A DNA stretch of 64,000 nucleotides from Paracoccus fistulariae (GCF_028553785.1 NZ_CP067136.1:930001-994000), one strand, 5' to 3'. Positions 9,017-17,239 are shown, counted from the stretch's first letter. Translations and numbers: made by a program. The notes: generated from the letters alone by a model not told the origin.

Positions 9017-9756
9017 TCAATGCCGCATTGGTGCGGCTTCAAGATCAGCAGCCCGGTCCAGCAGGCGGAGCACCGTGCGCAGGCTGTGCCGCTTTGGTGG
9101 CGGGGCGGCGGTCAGCGCCTCATCAGGGCCGCGATCGCGCCTGCCGACAACCCGCGCCTTTCGCCCTGGCTTTGCGCAAAGCCGGTCAGGTCGGCCAGGG
9201 TCAGCGGGTCAAGCCGCACCGGCGGGCAGCGGCTCAGCAAAGGCGCGGGCAGATGCCGACAATGATTGCTGGTCAGCAACCAACCCACCCAGCTCATGTC
9301 GAAACTCAAGCCCGGCCAGCCCTCGCGGACCGAGCGGCGCATGGCCTGCCAGACGATCTCGGTCGCGGGCGCCATCCAAGGCATTTCGGCATGCAGTTCG
9401 GCCGCCAGTTCATCGGCGCGATGTTCGTTCGGGATCCGGATCAGGGTGACGCCGCCGCGCAGCGCCTGCAGGCGTTCGCGGTCCTCTGATTTCAGATGCC
9501 GCAGCCCGGAAGCGGCCTCGCGGCGCTCCAGGATGCGCCTGGTGCGACGGCCGATCTTGCGAATGTCTGCGGTGCTTATGGCGGGACGCGCGAGCATGGT
9601 TTCGGGGTTATCGTCGATGACCTCGGACAGATCATGCGCGTCAACCGGGTCTATATCCCGCAGCTTGCGCAGGTGCGTCGTGAACCGCACTTCCAGGGTC
9701 TGGCGGGTCTGGGCCGGATCGAAAAACCGCGCTTCGATGAACGGAATTCGGGACAT
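9017..9756 (-). pseudogene. AAA ATPase cargo gene with the Walker A/B core deleted and a 3' frameshift
   Basis: From the ATG at 9756 the product reads MSRIPFIEARFFDPAQTRQ, with a DIRKIGRRTRRILERREA block, up to MRRSVREGWPGL. It then jumps directly to FDMSWVGWLLTSN and LLSRCPPVRLDPLTL. In an intact AAA protein, Walker A and Walker B lie between such segments; neither is here, although the sensor-1 (LLTSN) and Arg-finger-like (RCP) parts remain. The frame stops at 9112, but the adjacent frame continues as AALTAAPPPKRHSLRTVLRL to a stop at 9017, as expected for the true C-terminus. The upstream in-frame extension to 9981 has no family-like sequence. A nucleotide-binding function is excluded. Confidence 0.7.
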
Positions 9757-9984
9757 GGGGAACCTCATCAAGGGGCCGTGGCCGCGGCGGATCGCGAGGC
9801 GATGGCGCCGCTGCTGGCTGGTTGAATTCAGGAACCCGGGTCGGGATGAGGGATGGACCGCGACCCAGATGAGGTCAATGGGAGGGCCCGCGGCCAGAGA
9901 AAACGCGCCGCCAGCTGGCGACGCATTTGCGGGATTTGACCAGCGCCTTGATATCAAAGAAAAAAGCCGGAATCCCCGCATCCA

Positions 9985-10055
9985 ATGGCAGTTTTATAGT
10001 TGCCAAAAAGGAAGCAAAACCGCCCGAAAGGCAGTTTTATGCGTGTCTCCATACA
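9985..10055. repeat. Right end of Tn7-like element #1 (two TnsB-type sites, ACA terminus)
   Basis: Two GGCAGTTTTAT sites (within 9985-9997 and 10028-10040) are followed by the terminal ACA at 10053-10055. The block of about 60 bp from the first site to GCGTG aligns by eye to the right end of element #2 at 30850-30910 with few differences. The terminus is oriented so that the element body lies to the left, covering the broken ATPase and zinc-ribbon genes. Its left end is not in the window and was probably lost with the IS rearrangement. Confidence 0.75.
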
Positions 10056-10060
10056 TAAAT
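10056..10060. repeat. TAAAT flank shared by elements #1 and #2 (target-site duplication)
   Basis: TAAAT sits between the ACA end of element #1 and the TGT end of element #2. The same five bases follow the ACA right end of #2 at 30920-30924. Five-bp duplications are the hallmark of Tn7-family transposition. Confidence 0.75.
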
Positions 10061-10162
10061 TGTGGAAACACAGGAAAAACTGCCATCGGGTCCAGCAATT
10101 GAATGGGTTCAGAGAGCCGTTCGGCGGCGAAAACTGCCATTTGGCAACCCAAAAACTGCCAT
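10061..10162. repeat. Left end of Tn7-like element #2 (TGT terminus, three TnsB-type sites)
   Basis: The terminal TGT (10061-10063) is followed by three copies of AAAACTGCCAT at 10076-10086, 10130-10140 and 10152-10162, all in the same orientation and reading inward. The spacing is loose, as in the left end of Tn7. The sites are reverse complements of the right-end sites at 30851-30906. Confidence 0.75.
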
Positions 10163-10173
10163 CGAAAAATCCA

Positions 10174-10196
10174 GAAAAAAGCCGCCAGATGGCGGC
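10174..10196 (-). terminator. Rho-independent terminator of the tns operon
   Basis: On the minus strand, GCCGCC-ATCT-GGCGGC is followed by a run of six T residues, 32 bp beyond the tniQ stop. It lies between tniQ and the TnsB sites and would keep transcription from leaving the element. Confidence 0.65.
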
Positions 10197-10227
10197 CTTG
10201 TTTCTTTTGTCGAAGATTGCCCTCAGT

Positions 10228-11745
10228 TCAGTCGGGCAATCGACGCATTTCCTCGAGATCGATTCGCAATGCCTTGAACCCGGCACCGCCCGGGGCGCGC
10301 CCGATCCCCCTGATCCGACCCTGCAGGATCATCGCCAACAGCTGTCGCATGGGAATGCGCCCGCGCTTGGTGCATTGCGTCAGCGTCACCCAGTCGGACG
10401 GCAGGTTCGCAGTTTCCGGGGCCAGGTCATGGACGCGCTTGATGAGGCGATTCACCTCCTCGATATCGTAGCCGCATTTGTCGCGGGTGTTCTCGCCGAC
10501 GCTCCGGTGCAGGGGCGTAAGCTGCCCGAGGTCGATCAGGCACGTGACGGTCGGCAGCGTCGCCTTCAGGAGCGGGCGCAATTGCGCCTGCGAGACGGAG
10601 CTTGTCAATGCGGCGGCGGTCGCGAGCCCGTCATCCGCATCGACCAGCAGGATCGCGTTGCCCTTCTCGGCATCCGCCGCCGCGATCAGACCTCGGGCCA
10701 CCAGCACCTTGCAGAGCGTCTGGCGATGCAGCCCGGTCTCGAGGGCCAGAGACTGCACCGAGTATTTGCACCGCCGCTCGACCGGCTGACCGAGCAGATC
10801 GCGACCAACGCAGACGTCCATGTTCTGGATGATATAGTCGCGCAGCACCTGCTTGACCGGGCCGTGATCGCTGCGGTCGCCAGGCTCGAGCAACCAGTGA
10901 TGGATCTGACCGAAGACCGTAAAATAGTTCTGCCCTCCCCTTCCCTGCGCGAAGGCAGCGTCCTGCAGCGCCCGGAACGCGGAGCGCAGGCCGGGCTCGC
11001 CTTGCGCGACCCAGTCCCACCCCATGCGACCTGCCAGGTCCCAGCCATCACGGTCGATCGAGCCCAGCCTGATGCCTGCGCCGAAGGCGAAAGTCATGCC
11101 CAGCATCTGGGTCGCCTTCACCGCCTGTTCGAGGCTCTGGCTGTCGAGCCAATCCGGGCCGATCCGGCCCTCAAGCCGGTTCAAGACATAAGTCTGCAGC
11201 GGGGAAGGGTCGCGGTGTGCCGCGTCACGCGCCAGCGCGACGAGTTCCTTACCACGTTCGGGCACATGCAGGTGCAGCTTGTGGAGCATGTTCTCGCGAT
11301 GCTCACGCGCGCGCAGGATCAGCGCCAGCTTATGCCGGGGACAGGTGGTCACGACACGCAGGCTCCAGGCCAGTCGATCGCGCCGGGCAATTCCGGGATG
11401 GCCATGACCGGCGTCATCCTCATGCAGGCAGAGCGGACAGAACCGGGTTTCCTCGCGAACCAGCATCGAGGCCGGGATGATCTCGCCGCGCAGCATGTAG
11501 ACTTCCTTCCCCTGCGACGACGCGGTGTTGCGCCAGACCGGCTCCGGATCCTGGCCGGTGACCTCGCAGAGACGCTCGACGACCTGGCGCGCACCGTGCA
11601 GCAGATCCGACGGTCTGATCCCCTGATCCGAGAGAAAGGACCGCAGGCTGGGGCAGCCATGCAGGGCCGAGAGGCGGGCGACCCAGGAGACCGGCGTCTC
11701 ATCCTCGTGAAACGGCAGATGCGGGAAAAGCTGGGCCATGGTCAT
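10228..11745 (-). CDS. tniQ: TniQ/TnsD-type target-selection protein
   Basis: The 505-residue protein begins MTMAQLFPHLPFHEDETPVS with SWVARLSALHG, the N-terminal signature of TniQ family proteins. It has a zinc-finger-like region with FCPLCLHEDD and a later TCPRHKLAL. TniQ/TnsD proteins read a target sequence and hand it to TnsC. The size is closer to TnsD (about 500 residues) than to short TniQ of CRISPR-linked elements (about 400), which fits recognition of a fixed attachment site. The start overlaps the tnsC stop (ATGA). It is the last gene of the operon. The presumed target is the end of the glutamine synthetase gene at 30924; this is inference. Confidence 0.88.
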   Translation of the reverse strand: MTMAQLFPHLPFHEDETPVSWVARLSALHGCPSLRSFLSDQGIRPSDLLHGARQVVERLCEVTGQDPEPVWRNTASSQGKEVYMLRGEIIPASMLVREETRFCPLCLHEDDAGHGHPGIARRDRLAWSLRVVTTCPRHKLALILRAREHRENMLHKLHLHVPERGKELVALARDAAHRDPSPLQTYVLNRLEGRIGPDWLDSQSLEQAVKATQMLGMTFAFGAGIRLGSIDRDGWDLAGRMGWDWVAQGEPGLRSAFRALQDAAFAQGRGGQNYFTVFGQIHHWLLEPGDRSDHGPVKQVLRDYIIQNMDVCVGRDLLGQPVERRCKYSVQSLALETGLHRQTLCKVLVARGLIAAADAEKGNAILLVDADDGLATAAALTSSVSQAQLRPLLKATLPTVTCLIDLGQLTPLHRSVGENTRDKCGYDIEEVNRLIKRVHDLAPETANLPSDWVTLTQCTKRGRIPMRQLLAMILQGRIRGIGRAPGGAGFKALRIDLEEMRRLPD

Positions 11746-12701
11746 TTCCTCCGTCCGCGGCGGCGGAGGGGCCGCTGCCCGGGGTCGAGGTCCGGCGTGA
11801 TATCGGCCCAGTCAGCGACCAGGAACACATTCTCTCCAGGCGCACATCCCTCCTGCATGGCCCAGACCTGAGCGAAATGATCGTCGCTCAGGCATTCGGC
11901 GCCGCAGCCAAGCGCGGTCTCGATGGCATTCAGCAGGGTCTCGATGCTGCGACCGAAGCGCTGGCGCGCGCCATGAAACAGCCGCGCGACAAGGTCAGCC
12001 GAGAGGTCCGCACGCAAGCCCGCCAGACCGGCATAGGCCATGATGAGGTCCAGGAAATCTTCGCCATCCGTCGCCGCAGAGACAGGACGCAGCTGCATCG
12101 TGGAAAACCGCCGCTGGACCTGCGGATCGGAACGGATCACTTCGGCCAGCCGCTCGGTGCCCGACAGGATGACGATCACAGCCTCGTCGCCCTGCATCAG
12201 GGATTTCAGGGCGCGCAGGATCAATCCGCTGTCCTTGCAGAACAGATCATGCGCCTCGTCGATCCAGAGGATGCAGACCCCGAGCATCTTCAGGCGGGAC
12301 CGGATCTGGTCCCAGATGCTCCAGGTCTCGCGATAGCCGGAGACATGCGGATAGCCGCTGTCGCGCAGAATCTCGAAGCCGAGGCTCTTGAGCGTGGCGG
12401 GGCTGGGCACGCTGACACCGAGCCAAGCGGGACGCCCGCGATCGCCGGCCTGAAGGGCGGGATGCCGGGTCAGCGCATGCGCGACGGTGGTCGATTTACC
12501 GCCGCCGGGGCCGTCGATCACAAGGATGCCGCGGGTTTCGGGAGGGTTGGAAAACCTGACCGCCTCGGCGGTCAGCTTCCCGGCCCCGTCACGGCAGAGG
12601 AGCCGGTCGAGATGGGTGGCGAACTCTGCATCCCGAGGTGCGGCGACATGGCGGGCACGCAGGGTTTCCATGATGCGGGCGTTGCGGGCGGGATCGATCA
12701 T
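11742..12701 (-). CDS. tnsC: TnsC/TniB AAA+ transposition regulator
   Basis: The 319-residue AAA+ ATPase has Walker A IDGPGGGKSTTVAHAL (about residues 58-74), Walker B CILWIDEAHDLF (about 142-153) and ILSGTERLAEVIRSDPQVQRRF, typical of TniB/TnsC. It would form ATP-dependent filaments on target DNA and connect TniQ to the TnsAB transposase. The gene lies 2 bp downstream of tnsB and overlaps tniQ by four bases, so it is translationally coupled. The length matches TniB-type proteins rather than the longer TnsC of Tn7 (about 550). Confidence 0.88.
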   Translation of the reverse strand: MIDPARNARIMETLRARHVAAPRDAEFATHLDRLLCRDGAGKLTAEAVRFSNPPETRGILVIDGPGGGKSTTVAHALTRHPALQAGDRGRPAWLGVSVPSPATLKSLGFEILRDSGYPHVSGYRETWSIWDQIRSRLKMLGVCILWIDEAHDLFCKDSGLILRALKSLMQGDEAVIVILSGTERLAEVIRSDPQVQRRFSTMQLRPVSAATDGEDFLDLIMAYAGLAGLRADLSADLVARLFHGARQRFGRSIETLLNAIETALGCGAECLSDDHFAQVWAMQEGCAPGENVFLVADWADITPDLDPGQRPLRRRGRRK

Positions 12702-12703
12702 CT

Positions 12704-14830
12704 TCAGTCCTCCAGACTGTATTTGCCGCTGCCTGCGGTCGGTTTGGCCGGCGCCTGCGCCGCAGCCTCGTCATGCTGGTCCACGCCGATCGCGCGCCCG
12801 ATGCCGCCCTCACGCGGCCTCGGCGCCTTGGCGGGACCGACCTCGAAGCCGATCATCAGCTTCTGCTCTGCGTTTTTCAGCCGGTCGTCAGACCAGTCAT
12901 CGACAAGCAGGCCCATCGCGGTCTGCGCGTCCTCCGAAAGCGCGCGGATGTCACGCAGGGCGGCCAGCACGACCTTCTCGTCATGGCGCTTCCGTTCGGG
13001 GTCAGTGGCGCGGAGATTGCGAACCGCATCCATCCACAGCGGCGCCCGGACCCCATGCATGTCTTCCATCACGGCGGGCACGGTCACCCAGTCATTGTCG
13101 ATGCGGACCTCGATCTCGCCGAGATCGCTGGGCAACCAGCGGATTTCCAGCTCGCGCTCGCGCCGGCGCGTGAAATGCGCCGCCAGCACCGGGGAGTGAT
13201 ATTGCACGCCCAGAACCCGGAGCCCGCCCTTGTCCAGTTTTCGGGTGAATTTCGCGCCGAAGATGCGTCGGCAGGTGCGGGTATCGGGCGGCGGGGTCAC
13301 TCCGAACTGCCTGGTCAGACGTTCCCAGCACTGCGCGGGCGTCTCGCCGTCGAGGCCATCATGCTCGGTGTTGTGATAGATGTCGACGACCCAGCGGACC
13401 AGGATCGTGGCCAGATCGTTCTGGTCGAGACAGGCACGATCGGCCGGATTGGCATCGCCCTTCTCCACGACATCCGAGAAGCTGCGCCCGGCGAGTTCCG
13501 GCATGAGGTTGATCGACATGGTCCTGAATACGCGCTCGATACGCGCGCGCATCTCGGGGACTCCGGCGATCGTGCGCAGTGCGGGCATGCCGAGATCAGC
13601 ACAGACAGTCTGAAACGCCCGCGACTTGAAGGCCGGGCCGTTATCGCTGACGATTTCCTCGGGCAGGCCATGCATCGACCAGGCCCCATGCGCCTTGACC
13701 GACGTCGACAGCGCCCCCTTGTCCGAGATCACCATCCTGATTGCCTGGATCGCCGCAGTAGCCTTTGCCGAGGGCGTCATGACCATGGCGAGAATGCAGC
13801 GCGTCGTCGCGCAGATCGCCACAGTCAGCGTCCAGCGTCCGGCCTTTCCGTTCAGACCGAAAGCCTCGCGGTCTTCTTCCGACAGCCATTCGAGGACGCC
13901 GGAACCGGCCAGCAGCGCGAGAATGTCGACCGTCCATTCATCGATCTCGACCCGCTGCAGAGGACGGGTCAGCGACAGGCCTCTGCCGACGGGTTTGAAC
14001 ATCTTGCGCGCAGCATCCCGGCCCTTGCGACGCAACTCTACCTGATAAGGATCGAGGTTGCGGATTGCCCGGCGCACCGTCTCGCGGCTCGGCAGGCTGA
14101 CAATGGGCAGGCCCTCGGCCTCGCGCTCGGCATTGCGGCTCTCGAAGGCGGCCTCGACCCGCTTGAAGATCGCCGCGATCGTGGGCCGGTCGGGATGCAG
14201 GTAACCGCAGACCTCCCGCATCATCCAGCCCAAACCGGTGTGGCAGAGTCCAGGCGTCGGGTTGCCGCGCTGGTGGGCGCGATCGGCCAGCCCTGCGAGA
14301 CCGTCGGCCTCGAAGGCCTTCAGCCATTTGCGCAGCGAACGGGGGCTGGGCGGCCGTCCGAACGAAAAGCCCGCAGAGGCGTGCGATGCGTTCCTGCCCT
14401 TCAGGGCTTCGGCAAGTTTCAGGGCCTTCAGCGTAAGCGCACCCATACTGGCGCGGATTGCGTCATCGGTGCGCTGCACCTGTCTTTTGCCCTCCAGCTC
14501 CAGAAAGGCCTTGGTCCAGATCTGGCGCGCAAACAGCCTCTCCTGCTGTTTCTCGGTCAAGAGCGAGATCATCCTCTCGGTATCGACGCCGCGGCGTTGC
14601 GCTGCCTTCGCCGTGAAATAGTCGTGCTCGACCATGATGCGGCGGGATGCGCCCATGAGGCTCAGCTGGGCATGGGGGAACTGATGGCAGATCCCGGGTT
14701 CGTCCGGCCGGGTCATGACATAGCCGACCTCGTTGCTGCTGACCGGGCACCAGGCCTGGCCATCGATCACCACGCGATCGAACATCCCGAAGGCGTAGCG
14801 GTGGCCGCTGGTGTCGAAACGGATGTTCAT
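12704..14830 (-). CDS. tnsB: TnsB/TniA DDE transposase (Mu-type integrase core)
   Basis: The 708-residue protein has an N-terminal HTH-rich half and an RNase-H-fold catalytic core. The likely DDE residues are D297 (VEIDEWTVD), D396 (IVSDNGPAFKSR) and E432 (MRARIERVFRTM), in the usual Mu/TniA context. A C-terminal Mu-type beta-barrel region follows (AAHFTRRRERELEIRW). It binds the repeated end sites and joins 3' ends to the target. The start overlaps the tnsA stop as ATGA. Nothing in the frame suggests inactivation. Confidence 0.92.
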   Translation of the reverse strand: MNIRFDTSGHRYAFGMFDRVVIDGQAWCPVSSNEVGYVMTRPDEPGICHQFPHAQLSLMGASRRIMVEHDYFTAKAAQRRGVDTERMISLLTEKQQERLFARQIWTKAFLELEGKRQVQRTDDAIRASMGALTLKALKLAEALKGRNASHASAGFSFGRPPSPRSLRKWLKAFEADGLAGLADRAHQRGNPTPGLCHTGLGWMMREVCGYLHPDRPTIAAIFKRVEAAFESRNAEREAEGLPIVSLPSRETVRRAIRNLDPYQVELRRKGRDAARKMFKPVGRGLSLTRPLQRVEIDEWTVDILALLAGSGVLEWLSEEDREAFGLNGKAGRWTLTVAICATTRCILAMVMTPSAKATAAIQAIRMVISDKGALSTSVKAHGAWSMHGLPEEIVSDNGPAFKSRAFQTVCADLGMPALRTIAGVPEMRARIERVFRTMSINLMPELAGRSFSDVVEKGDANPADRACLDQNDLATILVRWVVDIYHNTEHDGLDGETPAQCWERLTRQFGVTPPPDTRTCRRIFGAKFTRKLDKGGLRVLGVQYHSPVLAAHFTRRRERELEIRWLPSDLGEIEVRIDNDWVTVPAVMEDMHGVRAPLWMDAVRNLRATDPERKRHDEKVVLAALRDIRALSEDAQTAMGLLVDDWSDDRLKNAEQKLMIGFEVGPAKAPRPREGGIGRAIGVDQHDEAAAQAPAKPTAGSGKYSLED

Positions 14831-15504
14831 GCGAGTGCTCCGGCGCTGAAGACCTGGGTGGCGTGGGTCAGATGCTCATGGCGCGTGGCGCGCAGCCGGC
14901 CAGCGCGGACGAGCCGGATCAGGGCGCGATACCCCCGGGCGCCGAGACCGAGCCGGTCCACCAGATCACCGAGCGTGACGACGCCCGGCAGCGCGGCGAC
15001 AACCGCGGCCGCCGCATGGTCCGCCTCGGGGTCGGGGACGCGCATGCCATAGCCGAGCCGGGCGTTCGACAACTCGACCGGGTCAAGATCCGCATCGGTC
15101 AACAGCCGGACCTCATCGACGAGGCCGGTCTGCTTCGCCTGTCGGGCGACAGCGGTCATCTCGGCCATGAACCTGTCGTTCACCCGCGCCTCGGGCTTGA
15201 CCGGATAGGCGATGCGGCGGCCATCGCTCTGCTCGACAAAGAGGTCGAAATAATGGGTTCGGCGTTTCCCGGCCCCGTCAGTCCAGTCGAAACCGACCTG
15301 CTCACGCAGCACTCTGGTCATCGGATGCGCATTGAGGCAATGCGCCCAGTTCATCTCCAGGTGGCTCTCGACATGGAGAACGCGGCCGGGCCAGGGCCCA
15401 ACCATCAGATGTCCGGTGCAATGCCCCCTGGAGGCGTTGGCCGGGCGGCGGTCACAGCTGCTCGGCTCGTGCAGGATTGCGAAGCCGTTGTCGTCTTCAA
15501 GCAT
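14827..15504 (-). CDS. tnsA: TnsA-type heteromeric transposase endonuclease subunit
   Basis: The 225-residue protein has a PD-(D/E)xK nuclease layout: E46 or E50 in HVESHLEMNWA, D87 in THYFDLFVEQ and K103 in IAYPVKPEARV. These match the pattern of TnsA, which cuts the 5' strands at the ends and allows cut-and-paste movement. The C-terminal part (LGARGYRALIRLVRAGRL) is a helix-turn-helix region that would contact TnsC. It is the first gene of a tightly coupled four-gene operon. Presence of TnsA separates this element from TniA-B-Q only (Tn5053-type) transposons. Confidence 0.85.
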   Translation of the reverse strand: MLEDDNGFAILHEPSSCDRRPANASRGHCTGHLMVGPWPGRVLHVESHLEMNWAHCLNAHPMTRVLREQVGFDWTDGAGKRRTHYFDLFVEQSDGRRIAYPVKPEARVNDRFMAEMTAVARQAKQTGLVDEVRLLTDADLDPVELSNARLGYGMRVPDPEADHAAAAVVAALPGVVTLGDLVDRLGLGARGYRALIRLVRAGRLRATRHEHLTHATQVFSAGALA

Positions 15505-15694
15505 GGCTGTCTCTCGACATGAAGGTTCCTGCCCGCGCCCCGGAGATGGGGCGAGAGGATTGATTCAGCCACGGCGCTGGACATGCGGGATCAGCCCGGC
15601 AAACCGGCTGTCAGGCACGCCCGCGCGGGCGCCTGTGGGTTCAGGAGGTCAGACCAGCTGCTTGAATTTCCGGGGCGGAAATGCTAGGCGAAAG

Positions 15695-15861
15695 CCATTG
15701 CGACTGGCGGATTCAGGTCTGCCTCAGTGACGCTCGATCTGTTGGCGCAGGTCGGGCGTTCCTGTTTTCAGTTCTCCATGGCGTTGCATCCTGTGTCTTT
15801 TCGAGAGGCAATGGATAACCCATTGCGACCGAAGGTTAAATAATACCATTGAAATCAATGG
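15695..15861. promoter_or_regulatory. Cluster of five CCATTG boxes upstream of tnsA
   Basis: CCATTG occurs at 15695-15700, 15820-15825 and 15846-15851, and its complement CAATGG at 15809-15814 and 15856-15861. The last four form two inverted repeats: CAATGG-5-CCATTG, and CCATTGA-AA-TCAATGG. This is the only conspicuous structure in the 190 to 360 bp ahead of tnsA, and it is likely to be an operator. The end sites of the element also contain CTGCCATTG, so TnsB autoregulation is possible. Confidence 0.45.
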
Positions 15862-16008
15862 ATTGCTGCGAAAATCAGACCGGGCCGTCAATTCTGGCCA
15901 GCGACATGGGCAGGTTTGGTTCGTCCGGACGGACGACCCACCAATGATTGCGCAGCCGCATGCATCGCATCCATCCTCAGAGGGATGCGAAAACGACGGC
16001 CGGGCTGG

Positions 16009-16188
16009 TTATATCTGGGTAAGAGAAGCGGGATTCGCGCGGCGACCTGCCGCAACACCCGCGCTGCTGACCCGCTGCGACAGAATCTGCCCGGCAGCGA
16101 TTCGCTGCTGGCGATGCGCCGCGCCAATGACATCACATGCCGCATGAAGCGGGTCACGGGTCATATTGATGAGCGAGATCAGGGCCAT
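16009..16188 (-). CDS. Possible 59-residue ORF, unknown
   Basis: The minus strand from the ATG at 16188 reads MALISLINMTRDPLHAACDV to NPASLTQI and a TAA at 16009. Composition is plausible for a small alpha-helical protein. There is no clear ribosome binding site and I recognise no family. Overlapping ORFs on both strands (such as 15916-16194 plus) look no better. The rest of 15505-16225 shows no gene. Confidence 0.2.
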   Translation of the reverse strand: MALISLINMTRDPLHAACDVIGAAHRQQRIAAGQILSQRVSSAGVAAGRRANPASLTQI

Positions 16189-16225
16189 GCGTGAAGATTA
16201 AAGAAAACGACAAAGGTCTGGCAAG

Positions 16226-16939
16226 CTAAAAAGTTGCATCTTCTGTAAAAATTCTACTTGAAGAAGATTTACGTTCGTTGCATGCGCACGCGGGATCAAC
16301 TGCGGCCACTCCCGGGATCGTCGTCAACCGTCGCGCCGCATCATCAATGGTCACGCGCTTGCGCAACTCGGTGTCGAGGCCCGCGATTTTCTCGGCGAGC
16401 CCGGCGATCTGATCCAGCAAAAGGCGTGCCAAATCGCGGACCGCTGCCGGCAACATGCCGTCATCGCCGTCGATGATAGCTGCAAGGCGCCCGACATGCG
16501 CCGGGCCGGTCGGGGCCACGATACCCTGCTCGGCCAAGTGCGCGCGCAGAGCATTGATCGTCTGCGTGCGCTGCCGAACCAGAAGATCGCGGGTCCGATA
16601 GGCCATCGCGGCTGCCTGCTGGGCCTCACTCTTCACTGCGACGAACCGCATCGTCGGCCGCGACGCCGCTTCTGCAATCGCCTCGACATCGGCCATGTCG
16701 TTCTTTTGCCGCTTCACGAATGGCTTCACATAGGCGGGCGGGATCAGCCGCACCTCATGGCCGAGGTCGCCGATTGCCCGACCCCAATGGTGCGAACTGG
16801 CGCCGGCCTCCATCGCCACCAAACAAGGTGGCTGATCCGGGATAGCTATGGCCGTCCTGGCAAAGGCAATGACAAGGGGAATGTTGAGGGCTTGGTGGGC
16901 TATTGCCGCCGCAACTTCATGGTGCCGCTCAACAAGCAT
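16226..16939 (-). pseudogene. IS110-family transposase fragment
   Basis: The middle of this frame matches IS110 transposases: CLVAMEAGASSHHWGRAI, HEVRLIPPAYVKPFVKRQK, NDMADVEAIAEAA and RTQTINALRAHLAEQG. Both ends are foreign: the N-terminal 38 residues do not belong and homology stops at TIPGVA, before the C-terminal part with the conserved serine. So about 180 residues of a 320-400-residue transposase remain. It joins an istA scrap on the other strand at about 16841. Confidence 0.75.
16841..16930 (+). pseudogene. istA: Internal scrap of an IS21 istA transposase
   Basis: About 30 codons on the plus strand read GRPGKGNDKGNVEGLVGY then CRRNFMVP, a conserved internal IstA segment. The sequence before it is the IS110 fragment on the other strand; what follows (to about 17100) is not recognisable. 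Nothing else is seen in 16940-17239. Confidence 0.6.
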
Positions 16940-17239
16940 GCCGAAACCGACTATGTCACGACCGGCACCACCGCCATTGCGGTTCCCGGATCGGACAGGA
17001 AGATCGTGGTCCCGAAGCGGCGCCGACTAGCACCAATCAAGCGCACGCCGGCGATGCGCGTCGGCATTCACACTATATCTGGGGGCGCTGCCCCAAAGGT
17101 TCCTGATCTGGCGCCTGTGCTCTACCTGCCCTGACTGTTCCATGGAGCGCCGCCCTGGGTCAAGCTTCAAGGCAGGAAAGTGACCCGTCAAGATCGGCGG
17201 AGCCAATAGGCTTCCAGGCCGATATCGACGAGCCAGGGT

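Noticed and set aside
10000..11871. 623-codon plus-strand ORF
   Set aside because: It is antisense to tniQ and crosses the transposon end; no recognisable domain.
12773..15052. 759-codon plus-strand ORF
   Set aside because: It is antisense to tnsB and the end of tnsA, with shadow-type composition.
10061..15504. CRISPR-associated transposon (CAST)
   Set aside because: No cas genes, CRISPR repeats or short TniQ are seen; TniQ is TnsD-sized. The element looks like a site-specific Tn7-like transposon.
15660..15870. A second transposon terminus directly upstream of tnsA
   Set aside because: No TGT/ACA end with AAAACTGCC sites is found there. The CCATTG boxes are only partly similar to end sites and are better read as an operator.
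16496..17134. 212-codon plus-strand ORF as one gene
   Set aside because: Its first half is antisense to the IS110 fragment and only about 30 codons match istA; the remainder is unrecognisable.
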